Below, piece after piece: positions 55,310 through 63,876 of a stretch of 64,000 bases of DNA (position 1 is its first letter; each line of letters starts with the position of its first letter). The notes below the pieces were generated by a model. That model searched no databases. It had not been told where the DNA came from and saw nothing but the letters and a program-made list of their open reading frames with translations. Location: assembly GCA_025210265.1 (NCBI GenBank), contig JAOASD010000004.1, positions 426,115-490,114 of the forward strand, read 5' to 3'. The DNA comes from Pelagimonas sp. (GTDB lineage Bacteria > Pseudomonadota > Alphaproteobacteria > Rhodobacterales > Rhodobacteraceae). A program made the translations under genes and the position numbers.

Positions 55310-56956
55310 ATGACGACTTTGAACGGTACGACGGATGTCACGGATGATGCCCTGAACACGATTTCGTGGAATGCCGGGCTGATCGAGGGGCTGGTCCTGA
55401 CCGATGGCGTGATCAACATGTCCAGCGGGCCCTGGCAGATCCATGCGCTGTTCATCCGGGGCGACACGTCGACCGGATCGACCACGATGGAGGACAATGA
55501 CAGCGCCGCCCCGCGCCTGATCGGGACGCTGGGCGTATCGACTGCCAGCTTTTCCATGAGTCTGACCACCACGCAGATCGACAATATGACGTCGAATGCC
55601 AGCACCAATACGATCACCACCGGCAGCGCCGAGGTGAACAGCATGAACCTGCATAACGGGGCTGCCACCAACACCGTGACCATTGGCACCGGCGGCGTCC
55701 GGTCGTTCAGCGCCGAGGGCGACACGAGCCTGACCCTGAATGGTCAGACCTCGCTGGTGGATCTGGGCGCGGGCGACGATCAGGTGAGCGTCACGCCGGG
55801 CATCAGTGTCTCGTTCATCGAGGCGGGCGCAGGCAATGACACGGTCAGCGTGCATGAAGGCGGCGTTGGCGGGCTGGATTTTGGCGGCGGCAATGATCGC
55901 GCCAACCTGTCGGGCAATTCCGTTGTGTTCCTTATGGGATCGGAAAACACGGGCGCGCTGGATCTGAACATGTCGGACAATGCGCGGGTGCATTCCATGC
56001 GTCTGGGCGGCACGAATTTCGACTTTGACCTGACCGGCAATGCCCGGATCGAGAACATCCGGGATGGCGGTTTCGGCACCCATGATCTGCGTCTGGAAGA
56101 CAGCGCCCGCATTGATCTGTATCGCGGCTATGGCAGCGACGGGACCTTCACCGCGATTGAGCAATCCCGCTTTGGCGCGATTTTCTTTGGCGAGGGCGAC
56201 GGCACCTTTACCTTTGAGGATGACGCGCGGATCAATGTGCTGGATCTCTATGACGGCACCTTTACCGTCAGCCTGGAGGACGGGCGTCTGGGCACGCTGC
56301 GCGCAGGCATGGCCGATGTGACCCTGACCCTGGGCAATGGCGGCGCAGGTACGCTGGAAACCGGGGATGGGGTGGATAACATCACCACGGGCGCTGGCTA
56401 TGTCGATTATATCGCGACCATGGGCGGCAATGACAGCGTGACCCTAGGCAGCGGCGGCGCTGGCGTGGTGCGTCTGGGGCTGCAGAATGATGTGCTGGAC
56501 GGGAGGGCCTCTGACATCGGGCTGGAGGCCAATGGCGGCAAGGGTCACGATACGATGCGCGGCTCGGATTATGAAGATTACCTTGTCGGCTTTACCGGTA
56601 ATGACTGGATCTATGGCGAAGATGGCGACGACCTGATCCTTGGCGGTGGCGGTAAGGACAAGCTGTTCGGCGGCACCGGCAATGATACGATCCTGGGTGG
56701 CACCGGCAATGACCGTCTGAAAGGCAATGGCGGCAATGACGTGTTCATCTTTGAGGCGGGCGCCGGCACCGACAAGATCGAGAATTTCCAGGACGGCGCT
56801 GACCTGCTGGTGATCAATGATCACGTGGGGGGCTTTGGCACGCTCAGCTTTACCGACACGGGCACCCATCTGCATATCGACCATGATGGCGGACGGATCA
56901 CCCTGCTGCAGATGAGCGGCACAGTGCTGACCGAGGCGGATTTTGTCTTTGGCTAA
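55310..56956 (+). CDS. RTX-like secreted repeat protein 2
   Basis: A 548-residue paralogue of its neighbours, 161 bases after the first, with a strong GAGGAGG site. The N-terminus lacks the opening domain shared by proteins 1 and 3 and is shorter, with TTQIDNMTSNASTNTITTG and ASTNT-type repeats at about 100-130. GxGxD turns of the solenoid type follow (GAGDDQVSV, GAGNDTVSV), and the C-terminal end has GGTGNDTILGGTGNDRLKG RTX nonapeptides and a tail ending MSGTVLTEADFVFG, nearly the same as protein 1. A transcription terminator follows. It is a predicted type I secretion substrate without known enzymatic activity. Confidence 0.85.
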   Translation: MTTLNGTTDVTDDALNTISWNAGLIEGLVLTDGVINMSSGPWQIHALFIRGDTSTGSTTMEDNDSAAPRLIGTLGVSTASFSMSLTTTQIDNMTSNASTNTITTGSAEVNSMNLHNGAATNTVTIGTGGVRSFSAEGDTSLTLNGQTSLVDLGAGDDQVSVTPGISVSFIEAGAGNDTVSVHEGGVGGLDFGGGNDRANLSGNSVVFLMGSENTGALDLNMSDNARVHSMRLGGTNFDFDLTGNARIENIRDGGFGTHDLRLEDSARIDLYRGYGSDGTFTAIEQSRFGAIFFGEGDGTFTFEDDARINVLDLYDGTFTVSLEDGRLGTLRAGMADVTLTLGNGGAGTLETGDGVDNITTGAGYVDYIATMGGNDSVTLGSGGAGVVRLGLQNDVLDGRASDIGLEANGGKGHDTMRGSDYEDYLVGFTGNDWIYGEDGDDLILGGGGKDKLFGGTGNDTILGGTGNDRLKGNGGNDVFIFEAGAGTDKIENFQDGADLLVINDHVGGFGTLSFTDTGTHLHIDHDGGRITLLQMSGTVLTEADFVFG

Positions 56957-56976
56957 GGTCTGAGGCGGACATAGCG

Positions 56977-57003
56977 AAAAGGGCGGCCCCAAACCGCCCT
57001 TTT
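56977..57003 (+). terminator. Terminator between RTX-like genes 2 and 3
   Basis: AAAAGGGCGG and CCGCCCTTTTT form a 10-bp stem with a 7-base loop, 21 bases after the stop. It implies the third gene has its own promoter in the AT-rich stretch at 57035-57080. Confidence 0.88.
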
Positions 57004-57149
57004 TCTGTGCGATATTGCGAACAAAGAGGGAGCGTAATGTGTTGAGATAAAACACAAATTTTATAGGGAATCATGTTATGACGGGGCTGCGCCGGGTGGG
57101 CGCGTTTCGTGATTTTCGGGGGGTCTTCGTCGGTTTAGGAGACTTCTGA

Positions 57150-59138
57150 ATGGCTCATTTTGATTATGCACTTACGCTGGATGGCGCGCGGCGCGTGGTG
57201 ACCCCATCCGGTGAACGACTGGATTGGAGCAGCGGCTGGCTTGGCTATGTGGATCTGAGCCCCCATGGCAGCACAGACACGCTGAACGCGCAGCTGGCAC
57301 TGAGTGGCAGCGACTGGAGCATCGGCTATTTGCGGGTGATCGCGCCGGACGGGGCCGAGGCGCAGATCAGCGATCTGGATGCGCAGACAGGCCGCGCCAT
57401 CACACTGTTGGACCTGCCCAGCCGCGCCACGCTGGATCTGCAAAGCACGCGTGTCGATCACATCCGCGGCAGTGGCGACATGAGCGGTGGCTATGACCTG
57501 CAGCTGGCGGCGCAGAACATTCAAAGCGTGACGCTGTTTGGCGGTTCGGCACGGGTGGCCAATAGCGGTGGGTTTATCGGCACGGTCGAGACCGGCGCAG
57601 GCGATGACACGGTCAGCGCCCTGGGCGATCTGGGGCGGGTCTCGCTGGGGGCGGGCGCGGACCGGGCCTATCTGCAGGGCGATTGGGTGGCACAGCTGGA
57701 TATGGGCGCGGGCCATGACCGCCTGGTGCTGCGCGGATCGGGTGGCATTGGCACCGTGACCATGGGCAGCGGCAATGACCGGGTGGTGCTGCGCAACAGC
57801 AGTGACATCGGGTCATTGGCGTTTGGCAGTGGCAGCGCCGAGGTCGAACTGCGTCAGAATACCCGCGTCGCCCAGCTCAGCGCCGAGGGCGCGGATCTGG
57901 ATCTGACCCTGTTCAGCACTGCGTCTATGGGCAATCTGACCCTCAGCAACAGTCAGGCCAGTGTTTTGACCACGCAGGGGCGGATCCAGTCGATTGATGG
58001 CTGGAACAGCGCGCTGGATCTGCAGATTGGCAATGGCGGGGTCGGTCAGATCAGCCTGTCCAGCGACCAAGACATGACCCAGCGCATCACCGCTTTGGGC
58101 GGCATCGGTCAGTTGCAGATCGAGGGGGCGCAGGCCACGGCGCTGGATCTGCAGGCCGCTGCGGGCGCGCTGCGGTTGGGCGAAGGCGATGACACCCTGT
58201 CGGCCAGCTCTGCGGGGGCTGAGCTGATCTCGACCCGTGGTGGCGATGATCAGATCACCCTGGCGGGCTGTGCGGGCGTTCTGCGCAGCGGCGCGGGGAA
58301 TGACACGGTGGAAACCGGCGATTGGGTGGCGCTGCTGGCCACTGGCGCGGGGGATGATCTAGTGATCGCAGGCGCACAGGGCATGGGGCAGATCCGGCTG
58401 GGCGAGGGCGATGATGTGCTGCGCCTGCAGATGTTTGACCGGCCCGATGCGCAGATCCAGGCGCTGGGTGGTCTGGGCACGGATCTGGTGGATTTCTCGC
58501 TGTTTGCCACCGGGATTGACCTAGAGCTGCGCGATGATGGTGGGTTTACCCGCCCGCTGGGGGAAGACACCGCGCAGTTGTCTCTGACCGGGTTCGAGTC
58601 GGTTCTGGGCAGCACACACGAGGATCGCATCACCGGCTCTGGCAATCGCGCCGAGCATATCGACGGAGGCGACGGGCATGACACGCTGGACGGGGCCGGC
58701 GGGGCCGACACGCTGCTGGGCGGGCGCGGGCGCGATGTGATCTATGTCGCGACGGGCAATGATCTGGTGGATGGCGGATCCGGGGCCGATCTGATCGTTG
58801 ATTACGGCTCTGACGCGCTGATCCTGGGCGGTGCTGGGGCCGACACGATCGAGGTCGGCAGCGGCGCGCCGCATATTGTTGCGGGCGCGGGGGATGATCT
58901 GATTGATGCCGGGCGCCTTGGCACTGTGACGCTGGAATTTGGCGCCAATGCCGGCCGTGACCGGATCCGCAATTTCGAGGAGGATCTGATCCGGCTGACC
59001 GCCCATCAGGGGGGCTTTGACAGTTTGCATATCGTGCAGGTCGATACGGATCTGCGCATCCGTCATGATGGCGGCACGATCACGCTGCTGGATGCGGCGG
59101 ATCTGGTTCTGAGCGCCGATGATTTCCTTTTTGCCTGA
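57150..59138 (+). CDS. RTX-like secreted repeat protein 3
   Basis: A 662-residue protein. Its N-terminal part matches protein 1: DTLNAQLALSGSDW against DTLNA..LNLTGTNW and LDLQSTRVDHIRG against LDSTRVKYIEG. About 20-residue repeats of the same solenoid style follow (GAGDDTVSALGDLGRVSLGA), then RTX-type GGxGxD turns at about 505-590 (GGDGHDTLDGAGGADTLLGG). The tail ends DAADLVLSADDFLFA, related to but clearly different from the QMSGTVLT tails of proteins 1 and 2. The GC content is higher than in the first two. TAGGAGAC precedes the ATG. Confidence 0.85.
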   Translation: MAHFDYALTLDGARRVVTPSGERLDWSSGWLGYVDLSPHGSTDTLNAQLALSGSDWSIGYLRVIAPDGAEAQISDLDAQTGRAITLLDLPSRATLDLQSTRVDHIRGSGDMSGGYDLQLAAQNIQSVTLFGGSARVANSGGFIGTVETGAGDDTVSALGDLGRVSLGAGADRAYLQGDWVAQLDMGAGHDRLVLRGSGGIGTVTMGSGNDRVVLRNSSDIGSLAFGSGSAEVELRQNTRVAQLSAEGADLDLTLFSTASMGNLTLSNSQASVLTTQGRIQSIDGWNSALDLQIGNGGVGQISLSSDQDMTQRITALGGIGQLQIEGAQATALDLQAAAGALRLGEGDDTLSASSAGAELISTRGGDDQITLAGCAGVLRSGAGNDTVETGDWVALLATGAGDDLVIAGAQGMGQIRLGEGDDVLRLQMFDRPDAQIQALGGLGTDLVDFSLFATGIDLELRDDGGFTRPLGEDTAQLSLTGFESVLGSTHEDRITGSGNRAEHIDGGDGHDTLDGAGGADTLLGGRGRDVIYVATGNDLVDGGSGADLIVDYGSDALILGGAGADTIEVGSGAPHIVAGAGDDLIDAGRLGTVTLEFGANAGRDRIRNFEEDLIRLTAHQGGFDSLHIVQVDTDLRIRHDGGTITLLDAADLVLSADDFLFA

Positions 59139-59285
59139 CCGGATCTGACCTGGCCGGATCTGTCAGTCTCTGACGGTATTTGGCGGGGCCGGGGCTGCGG
59201 CGCGCTGTCCGTTGACGCCCCGGCGAGGCTGGTCTTAACTGGCGTCAGGAAGCGCGCGGGCTCGTGTGATTTTGGAGGAGGTCTC

Positions 59286-60095
59286 ATGCCCGATATACCA
59301 CAGAAAGGCGTGCCTGATCTGGGCACCGTCACGATGGATATGTTGGCACAAGCCCTGCGGCGGGGCGCGCGCGATCTGCGTCGTGCGCCGGGCTTTGCCA
59401 TTCTGTTTGCCGGGGTTTACGTGCTGGGGGGCTGGTTCATGACCTGGCTGACCTGGATCACCGGTCAAAGCTATTGGCTGGTTTTTGCCGCCATCGGATT
59501 TCCGCTGATCGGGCCTTTTGCGGCGGTCGGCTTTTATGATGTGTCACGGCGGCTAGAGCAGGGCAGGGCGCTGGACTGGATGCAGGTCAGTTCGGTGATC
59601 TGGCGGCAATCTGCGCGGCAGCTGCCCTCGATCAGCGCGATTATCATCGTCGTGTTTCTGTTCTGGTTTTTTCTGGCGCATATGATTTTCGCCCTGTTTC
59701 TGGGCCTGTCGACCATGACCAATATTTCCAGCAGCTATGAGGTTTATTTCAGCGCAAACGGGCTGATGATGCTGGGGATGGGCACGGCGGTTGGGGCGGG
59801 GTTTTCGATCCTGCTTTATATGATCACGGTGTTGTCCCTGCCGCTGTTGCTGGATCGCGAGGTCGATTTTGTCACCGCCATGATCACCTCGTTCCGCTAT
59901 GTGGCGGATCATAAAGTGCCGATGTTCCTTTGGGCGGGGTTTGTGGCGGTGGTGACGCTGGTGTCGATGCTGCCCGGTTTTCTGGGGCTTTTGATCACCC
60001 TGCCGCTGTTTGGTCACGCGACCTGGCATCTGTATGACATGCTGGCCTATGGGCCAGAGCGCGGGGCGTCAGAGGACACAGCCCAAACCGTCTGA
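59286..60095 (+). CDS. DUF2189 integral membrane protein
   Basis: A 269-residue inner-membrane protein with about six hydrophobic segments, including FAILFAGVYVLGGWFMTWL, GFPLIGPFAAVGFYDVSRRLE and AIIIVVFLFWFFLAHMIFA. The GPFAAVGFYDVSRRLE block and the DREVDF..A segment fit DUF2189. Function is unknown. GGAGGAGG lies just before the ATG at 59286. It is on the same strand as the RTX genes but 147 bases away. Confidence 0.88.
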   Translation: MPDIPQKGVPDLGTVTMDMLAQALRRGARDLRRAPGFAILFAGVYVLGGWFMTWLTWITGQSYWLVFAAIGFPLIGPFAAVGFYDVSRRLEQGRALDWMQVSSVIWRQSARQLPSISAIIIVVFLFWFFLAHMIFALFLGLSTMTNISSSYEVYFSANGLMMLGMGTAVGAGFSILLYMITVLSLPLLLDREVDFVTAMITSFRYVADHKVPMFLWAGFVAVVTLVSMLPGFLGLLITLPLFGHATWHLYDMLAYGPERGASEDTAQTV

Positions 60096-60155
60096 AAAGA
60101 TGACAGGATGGGCCGTGCGGTGGGTATGCGGCTGCCTGAGCCGAGCGGCGCGGGG

Positions 60156-60368
60156 TTATTCCTCGCGCCCGCTGTCTTTTAGTCGCTGATGCAGCATGGC
60201 TGCGCGCGGATCCCCTGCCTCAAGCGCAAAAACATAGGCATGTGTCAGGTAGAACCCCGCCGCAACGGGGTCATTTGCCTGATCCGCAGCGGCGGAATAA
60301 AGCGCAATCAGCGCCTGCTGATCACCGCTGTCATGCGCCGCCAGCAAGGCCTGATCCAGATCCTGCAC
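60156..60368 (-). CDS. Small helical protein downstream of the Rieske oxygenase
   Basis: A 70-residue product from GTG 60368 (VQDLDQALLAAHDSGDQQAL onward), six bases after the Rieske stop. It looks like two or three helices with a TPR-like periodicity (ALIALYSAAADQAN, GFYLTHAYVFALEAGD). I do not recognise the family. A longer frame from 60440 overlaps the Rieske gene and is less likely. Tight linkage to the oxygenase suggests a partner role. Confidence 0.65.
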   Translation of the reverse strand: MQDLDQALLAAHDSGDQQALIALYSAAADQANDPVAAGFYLTHAYVFALEAGDPRAAMLHQRLKDSGREE

Positions 60369-60373
60369 CGGGG

Positions 60374-61534
60374 TTACTCGGCGGCTTGCAGGGTGCTGCG
60401 CCGCTCTGACAGACGGTCCGCTGCCCAGTGGTGGAAGCAATGGGTCGGGCCATCCATGGCGGGGCTGAAACGACCGCCATCAAACCCCGGCGCGTTGCGC
60501 CCTTTCTGCATCCCTTCGACGACAAAGATGTCCTCTTCGAACACGGTTTTCCACAGCGCGGCGTTCTGCGCGCGCAGGGTTTCGTCCGTTTCCGGCGTTG
60601 CATAATACAGGTGCACCTGTTCCTGAGTCGCGCCCTGTCCCTGAGGCACCAGCACAATGGCAAAGGCGTGGTCGCGATGGGTGCCCAGCAGCACATTGGG
60701 ATAGATCGCCAGATATTCCGCCGCACTGTCCCATTTGTCCGACAGATCGGCAAAATCGGGAAAGAACGCGCCATCCTCGCCTTTGAGCTGACGATAGACC
60801 AGCGTGCCCTGACCAGAATAGGTGCCGGGTTCTTCGATATTATAGTGATCTTCCAGCCGCGAATAGCTGTTCAGGCCGGGGTGAACCCAGGGCAGGTGGT
60901 AGCTTTCACAGTAGTTTTCCACCGCCAGTTTCCAGTTGCAGTTCACATCCAGATTGAACCGGCTGTTGGCCCCGCCGTGATAGAGCGGCTGTTCAAATTC
61001 CGCCCAGCGGGAAATGGCGGGGGCCATGGCCTCGGCAAAGTCCGGTGCCGTGCCGGACACATTGATCCAGACGACATCGCGCCAGATATGGCTGCGCACC
61101 TCGACCAGACCCAGCGTGGCGCGGTCGATCGAGTCATGGGTGTTCTGGCCGGGGCCGCCCACATGTGGAGTGCTGACCAGCCGGCCATCGGTGCCATAGC
61201 ACCAGGAATGATAGGGGCAGCGGATCGCGCCTTCGATCTTGCGGGGTTCTTCGACCAGGATCATGCCACGATGGCGGCAGATATTCTGAAAGACGCGCAC
61301 GGTGTTATCCTTGCTGCGCACCAGCAGCAAAGGCATCCCCAGGAACGTCACCGGCTTGGCATCCCCGATTTCCGGCACATCTGATGCCACGGCAAGGCCA
61401 GCCCACTGGTCAAACAGCAGCGCGTCGCGCTCTTCCTCATGGGTTTTGGGGTCAGTGTAATGGGCGTTGGGCAACCCATTGGCCTGGGTGACATCGCGGC
61501 GGACGCTGTCCAGCGCGTGAGCGTTCGACGGCAT
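60374..61534 (-). CDS. Rieske non-heme iron oxygenase, alpha subunit
   Basis: A 386-residue ring-hydroxylating-type oxygenase. The Rieske [2Fe-2S] site is Cys86-x-His88 (CRHRG) and Cys106-x2-His109 (CPYHSW). The mononuclear iron domain has ENYCESYHLPWVHPGL with the expected His pair and Asp/Glu. It is of the family that includes glycine-betaine (GbcA) and carnitine oxygenases as well as aromatic dioxygenases; the substrate cannot be fixed. No reductase or ferredoxin gene lies nearby. The ATG at 61534 follows GAGGAGA. An XRE regulator lies upstream. Confidence 0.9.
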   Translation of the reverse strand: MPSNAHALDSVRRDVTQANGLPNAHYTDPKTHEEERDALLFDQWAGLAVASDVPEIGDAKPVTFLGMPLLLVRSKDNTVRVFQNICRHRGMILVEEPRKIEGAIRCPYHSWCYGTDGRLVSTPHVGGPGQNTHDSIDRATLGLVEVRSHIWRDVVWINVSGTAPDFAEAMAPAISRWAEFEQPLYHGGANSRFNLDVNCNWKLAVENYCESYHLPWVHPGLNSYSRLEDHYNIEEPGTYSGQGTLVYRQLKGEDGAFFPDFADLSDKWDSAAEYLAIYPNVLLGTHRDHAFAIVLVPQGQGATQEQVHLYYATPETDETLRAQNAALWKTVFEEDIFVVEGMQKGRNAPGFDGGRFSPAMDGPTHCFHHWAADRLSERRSTLQAAE

Positions 61535-61721
61535 GGCGGCTCTCCTCGGTTTGAAATCTGCAGGGAAAATCCCGCAGCAAGAATGCGCGCGCCATTTTGG
61601 CTTCACATGCAGGATCGCGACATATACTGCCGCAGATCGACCAAATTTTCGCAGGGGAGGAAAAATCCAGCGGCCCGCCGATGTGAATATCAGGCGGGCC
61701 GCACGGGGATCGGTTGAGCGA

Positions 61722-62543
61722 TCAGTTGAAAGGTTCGTCCACTTTCAACATGTTTTTCAGATAGGGTAGGATGTCGTCTTCGGTGCAGAATCCGGTCTGA
61801 CGCGCGGCAGCCAGAACTTTGCCCGTGTCGCGGCCCAGATATTCAAACACCTGCCGCTCGACCCGTTTGCCTGCCAGGTTTTCGCGCACGGTGCGGGTGA
61901 TGTAGCCGGTCCAGAAATTGTTTTCAAAGGTCGGTACCCGCGCCAGATAGCTGAACGAGGCACTGCTGGCCCCCTTGCGCGATGCCAGCAGGGCCAGCCC
62001 GTCAGATTGCGGCAGAATCACACCACGGAATTCCCGCTGGGACGGTCTGGTGTCCAGCCCCTGTTCCCGCAGGGCCTGCTTGGCCTCAAAGCCGCGGGTA
62101 AATGTGTGCCCATCCTCGCGAAAGCAATAGATCAGCCCCTGCACAAACTGATCCTCATGGATAAAGCTGCGCCGGATGAAGCGATAAAACCCGTTTGGAA
62201 AATCTTCCTCAGGGACTGTGTCGGTTACATGGCCGACGAACTCTTCGATAAAGGGGTGGTTGAACGGGCCGGTCTGCACGTCAGGGATGTTTTCCACCGG
62301 CTCCAGCAGGATCCGGGCGTCCACCTTAAAGAAAGAGCAAATCCGGTGCAGCACGTCAGGGCGCGGAAAGCTCTCGCCCGCCAGATAGCGATTATACTGC
62401 GTCCGGTTGATCCCCAATTCCCGACACAAGGCCGAAATTGAGACAGAGCTTTGCGACAGCTGGCGCAGATTAGCACCAAGCATACTGCGCAATTCGGCCG
62501 GGGTGGGGCGTCTTGTGGTCATGTTGTTCGTATCCGCAGGCAT
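61722..62543 (-). CDS. XRE-family transcriptional regulator
   Basis: A 273-residue protein with an N-terminal helix-turn-helix (LCRELGINRTQYNRYLAGES, about residues 40-60) and a long C-terminal domain with no cupin motif I can name, possibly ligand-binding (FARGFEAKQAL-type segment TRGFEAKQALREQG). It lies upstream of the Rieske oxygenase gene, separated by 187 bases with no gene, on the same strand, so it may control that gene. Start ATG 62543 with GAGG upstream; an internal ATG at 62522 is an alternative. Confidence 0.85.
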   Translation of the reverse strand: MPADTNNMTTRRPTPAELRSMLGANLRQLSQSSVSISALCRELGINRTQYNRYLAGESFPRPDVLHRICSFFKVDARILLEPVENIPDVQTGPFNHPFIEEFVGHVTDTVPEEDFPNGFYRFIRRSFIHEDQFVQGLIYCFREDGHTFTRGFEAKQALREQGLDTRPSQREFRGVILPQSDGLALLASRKGASSASFSYLARVPTFENNFWTGYITRTVRENLAGKRVERQVFEYLGRDTGKVLAAARQTGFCTEDDILPYLKNMLKVDEPFN

Positions 62544-62769
62544 GTATACCTCGCGCTATAAGTGCATGTTGCGACACAAGGACAGCCTATTCGGAAGACT
62601 GGCACGTTTTTGTGTCATGGGTGACGTTTATTCGCGTCAGTGGTGACGCAATTTAGCGACCAAATTGACCTGTCACGACACAAAAATCAAGCGCCCGACG
62701 CTGGAAAAATCGTGTCGTTTTTTGGGGCTTTCCTGCACCCTTAACTCGAAAGTAACCAAAGGGTTCACC

Positions 62770-63081
62770 ATGAAAGAGCGCATGTACGGAGTGGTTTTGT
62801 GGGCGGATGCCAGCGACAACAAGGCGGTCATCTGGTGCGAAGATCACGGAAATCTCGCCTATTACTCCGCCTCTGAGCATACCGCTCATCAAGGGGTTGA
62901 GTTAGACGCAGGCGATCTGATCCAGTTTGATCTGCGCGAAGGTCGGGATTTCCGCAGTGCGCGCAATCTGGAACGGGTCGATGTTGGCTATGCCAAAGGT
63001 CTGCCGGATCGGCTGCGCCGGCCACCCGTTATGCGCGAGCCAGGCAATGTCGTGACCTTCCCAACGGCGCGCGCCTCCTGA
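62770..63081 (+). CDS. Small conserved protein with possible cold-shock-like OB fold
   Basis: A 103-residue protein. Its first 70 residues have the rhythm of a cold-shock domain: YGVVLWADASDNKAVIWCED, then a strand GNLAYYSASE, then a late LDAGDLIQFDLREGRDFRSA block near the position of the V-x-F-E-x-x-x-G-x-K-G end of CSD proteins. The aromatic RNP motifs are not clearly present, so nucleic-acid binding is a guess. The C-terminal 30 residues are basic and proline-rich. The ATG at 62770 is chosen over an extension from 62665. It is divergent from the XRE gene. Confidence 0.7.
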   Translation: MKERMYGVVLWADASDNKAVIWCEDHGNLAYYSASEHTAHQGVELDAGDLIQFDLREGRDFRSARNLERVDVGYAKGLPDRLRRPPVMREPGNVVTFPTARAS

Positions 63082-63210
63082 TCCAGCTCCTCACCGGGGG
63101 ACGCAGCGTTTGGGGCGCTGTGCCCGCCTGCGCAACGCGATCAGGATATATCAGGCCAGCCTGTCATGGCTGTGCAGGTCAGGCCCACCACTCACGTGAC
63201 CTACTGCATG

Positions 63211-63250
63211 AAAAAGGCCCCGTGCGCGATCTGCGCCGGGGCCCTTTTTA
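63211..63250. terminator. Bidirectional terminator between the CSD-like gene and ilvH
   Basis: AAAAAGGCCCCG and CGGGGCCCTTTTT form a strong stem around a G/C-rich loop; the minus-strand side suits ilvH, 30 bases past its stop. Confidence 0.8.
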
Positions 63251-63279
63251 TAAACACTATTTTTGCACCAAGGCGGCGG

Positions 63280-63840
63280 TTAAATCCCGCGCGCCAGAGC
63301 CGCGACACCGGTGCGCGCAATCTCTTCCAATCCCAGCGGGCGCATCAGATCGGCAAACGCGTCGATCTTGTCCGGCGTCCCGGTGATCTGAAAGACAAAG
63401 CTCTCCAGCGTGGAATCCACCACATGCGCGCGGAAAATATCCGCCAGGCGCAGGGCTTCGACCCGCTTGTCCCCCTGGCCGGACACTTTGATCAGCGCCA
63501 GCTCGCGCTCGACCGAGGCGCCTTCAACCGTCAGGTCATGCACATCATGCACAGGCACAATCCGCCCCAGCTGCGCCTTGATCTGTTCAATCACCTGCGG
63601 CGTGCCGGTGGTGACAATGGTGATCCGGCTCAGGCGGCCCTCGTGATCCACCTCGGCGACCGTCAGGCTTTCTATATTGTACCCCCGGCCGGAAAACAGA
63701 CCGATCACACGGGCCAGCACACCGGGTTCATTTTCGACCAGTACCGCAATCGTGTGGGTTTCCTGCACATCCGAAAAATTGGGCCGTAGGTTATAGGCCG
63801 AATGCTTGGACGAGCCTTTCTTGATCTTCAGAGCGGACAT
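63280..63840 (-). CDS. ilvH: Acetolactate synthase small (regulatory) subunit
   Basis: The valine-feedback subunit of acetohydroxyacid synthase. The 186-residue protein has an N-terminal ACT domain (ETHTIAVLVENEPGVLARVIG, SGRGYNIESLTVAEVD) and a C-terminal domain. An N-terminal 25-residue extension precedes the ACT domain. It starts ATG 63840; ilvI, if adjacent, lies beyond the window. Confidence 0.95.
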   Translation of the reverse strand: MSALKIKKGSSKHSAYNLRPNFSDVQETHTIAVLVENEPGVLARVIGLFSGRGYNIESLTVAEVDHEGRLSRITIVTTGTPQVIEQIKAQLGRIVPVHDVHDLTVEGASVERELALIKVSGQGDKRVEALRLADIFRAHVVDSTLESFVFQITGTPDKIDAFADLMRPLGLEEIARTGVAALARGI

Positions 63841-63876
63841 TGTTGTCTCCCTTGTTCCGGGTCACCGGAGAGCTGT

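Noticed and set aside
53211..56164. Long minus-strand frames opposite the RTX-like genes, rich in Ile, Val and Ala.
   Set aside because: They are the complement of Gly-Asp-Asn repeats; low complexity follows from the repeat DNA.
53600..56800. Short DNA repeats (GGCGATGGCAATGACACG-like) suggesting CRISPR.
   Set aside because: They keep reading frame, vary in length and encode GDGND-type RTX turns; there are no equal spacers.
57035..57090. TTGAGA and TTATAG as a promoter for RTX-like gene 3.
   Set aside because: The spacing is only 13 bases, too short; the AT-rich stretch probably holds the promoter but I cannot define it.
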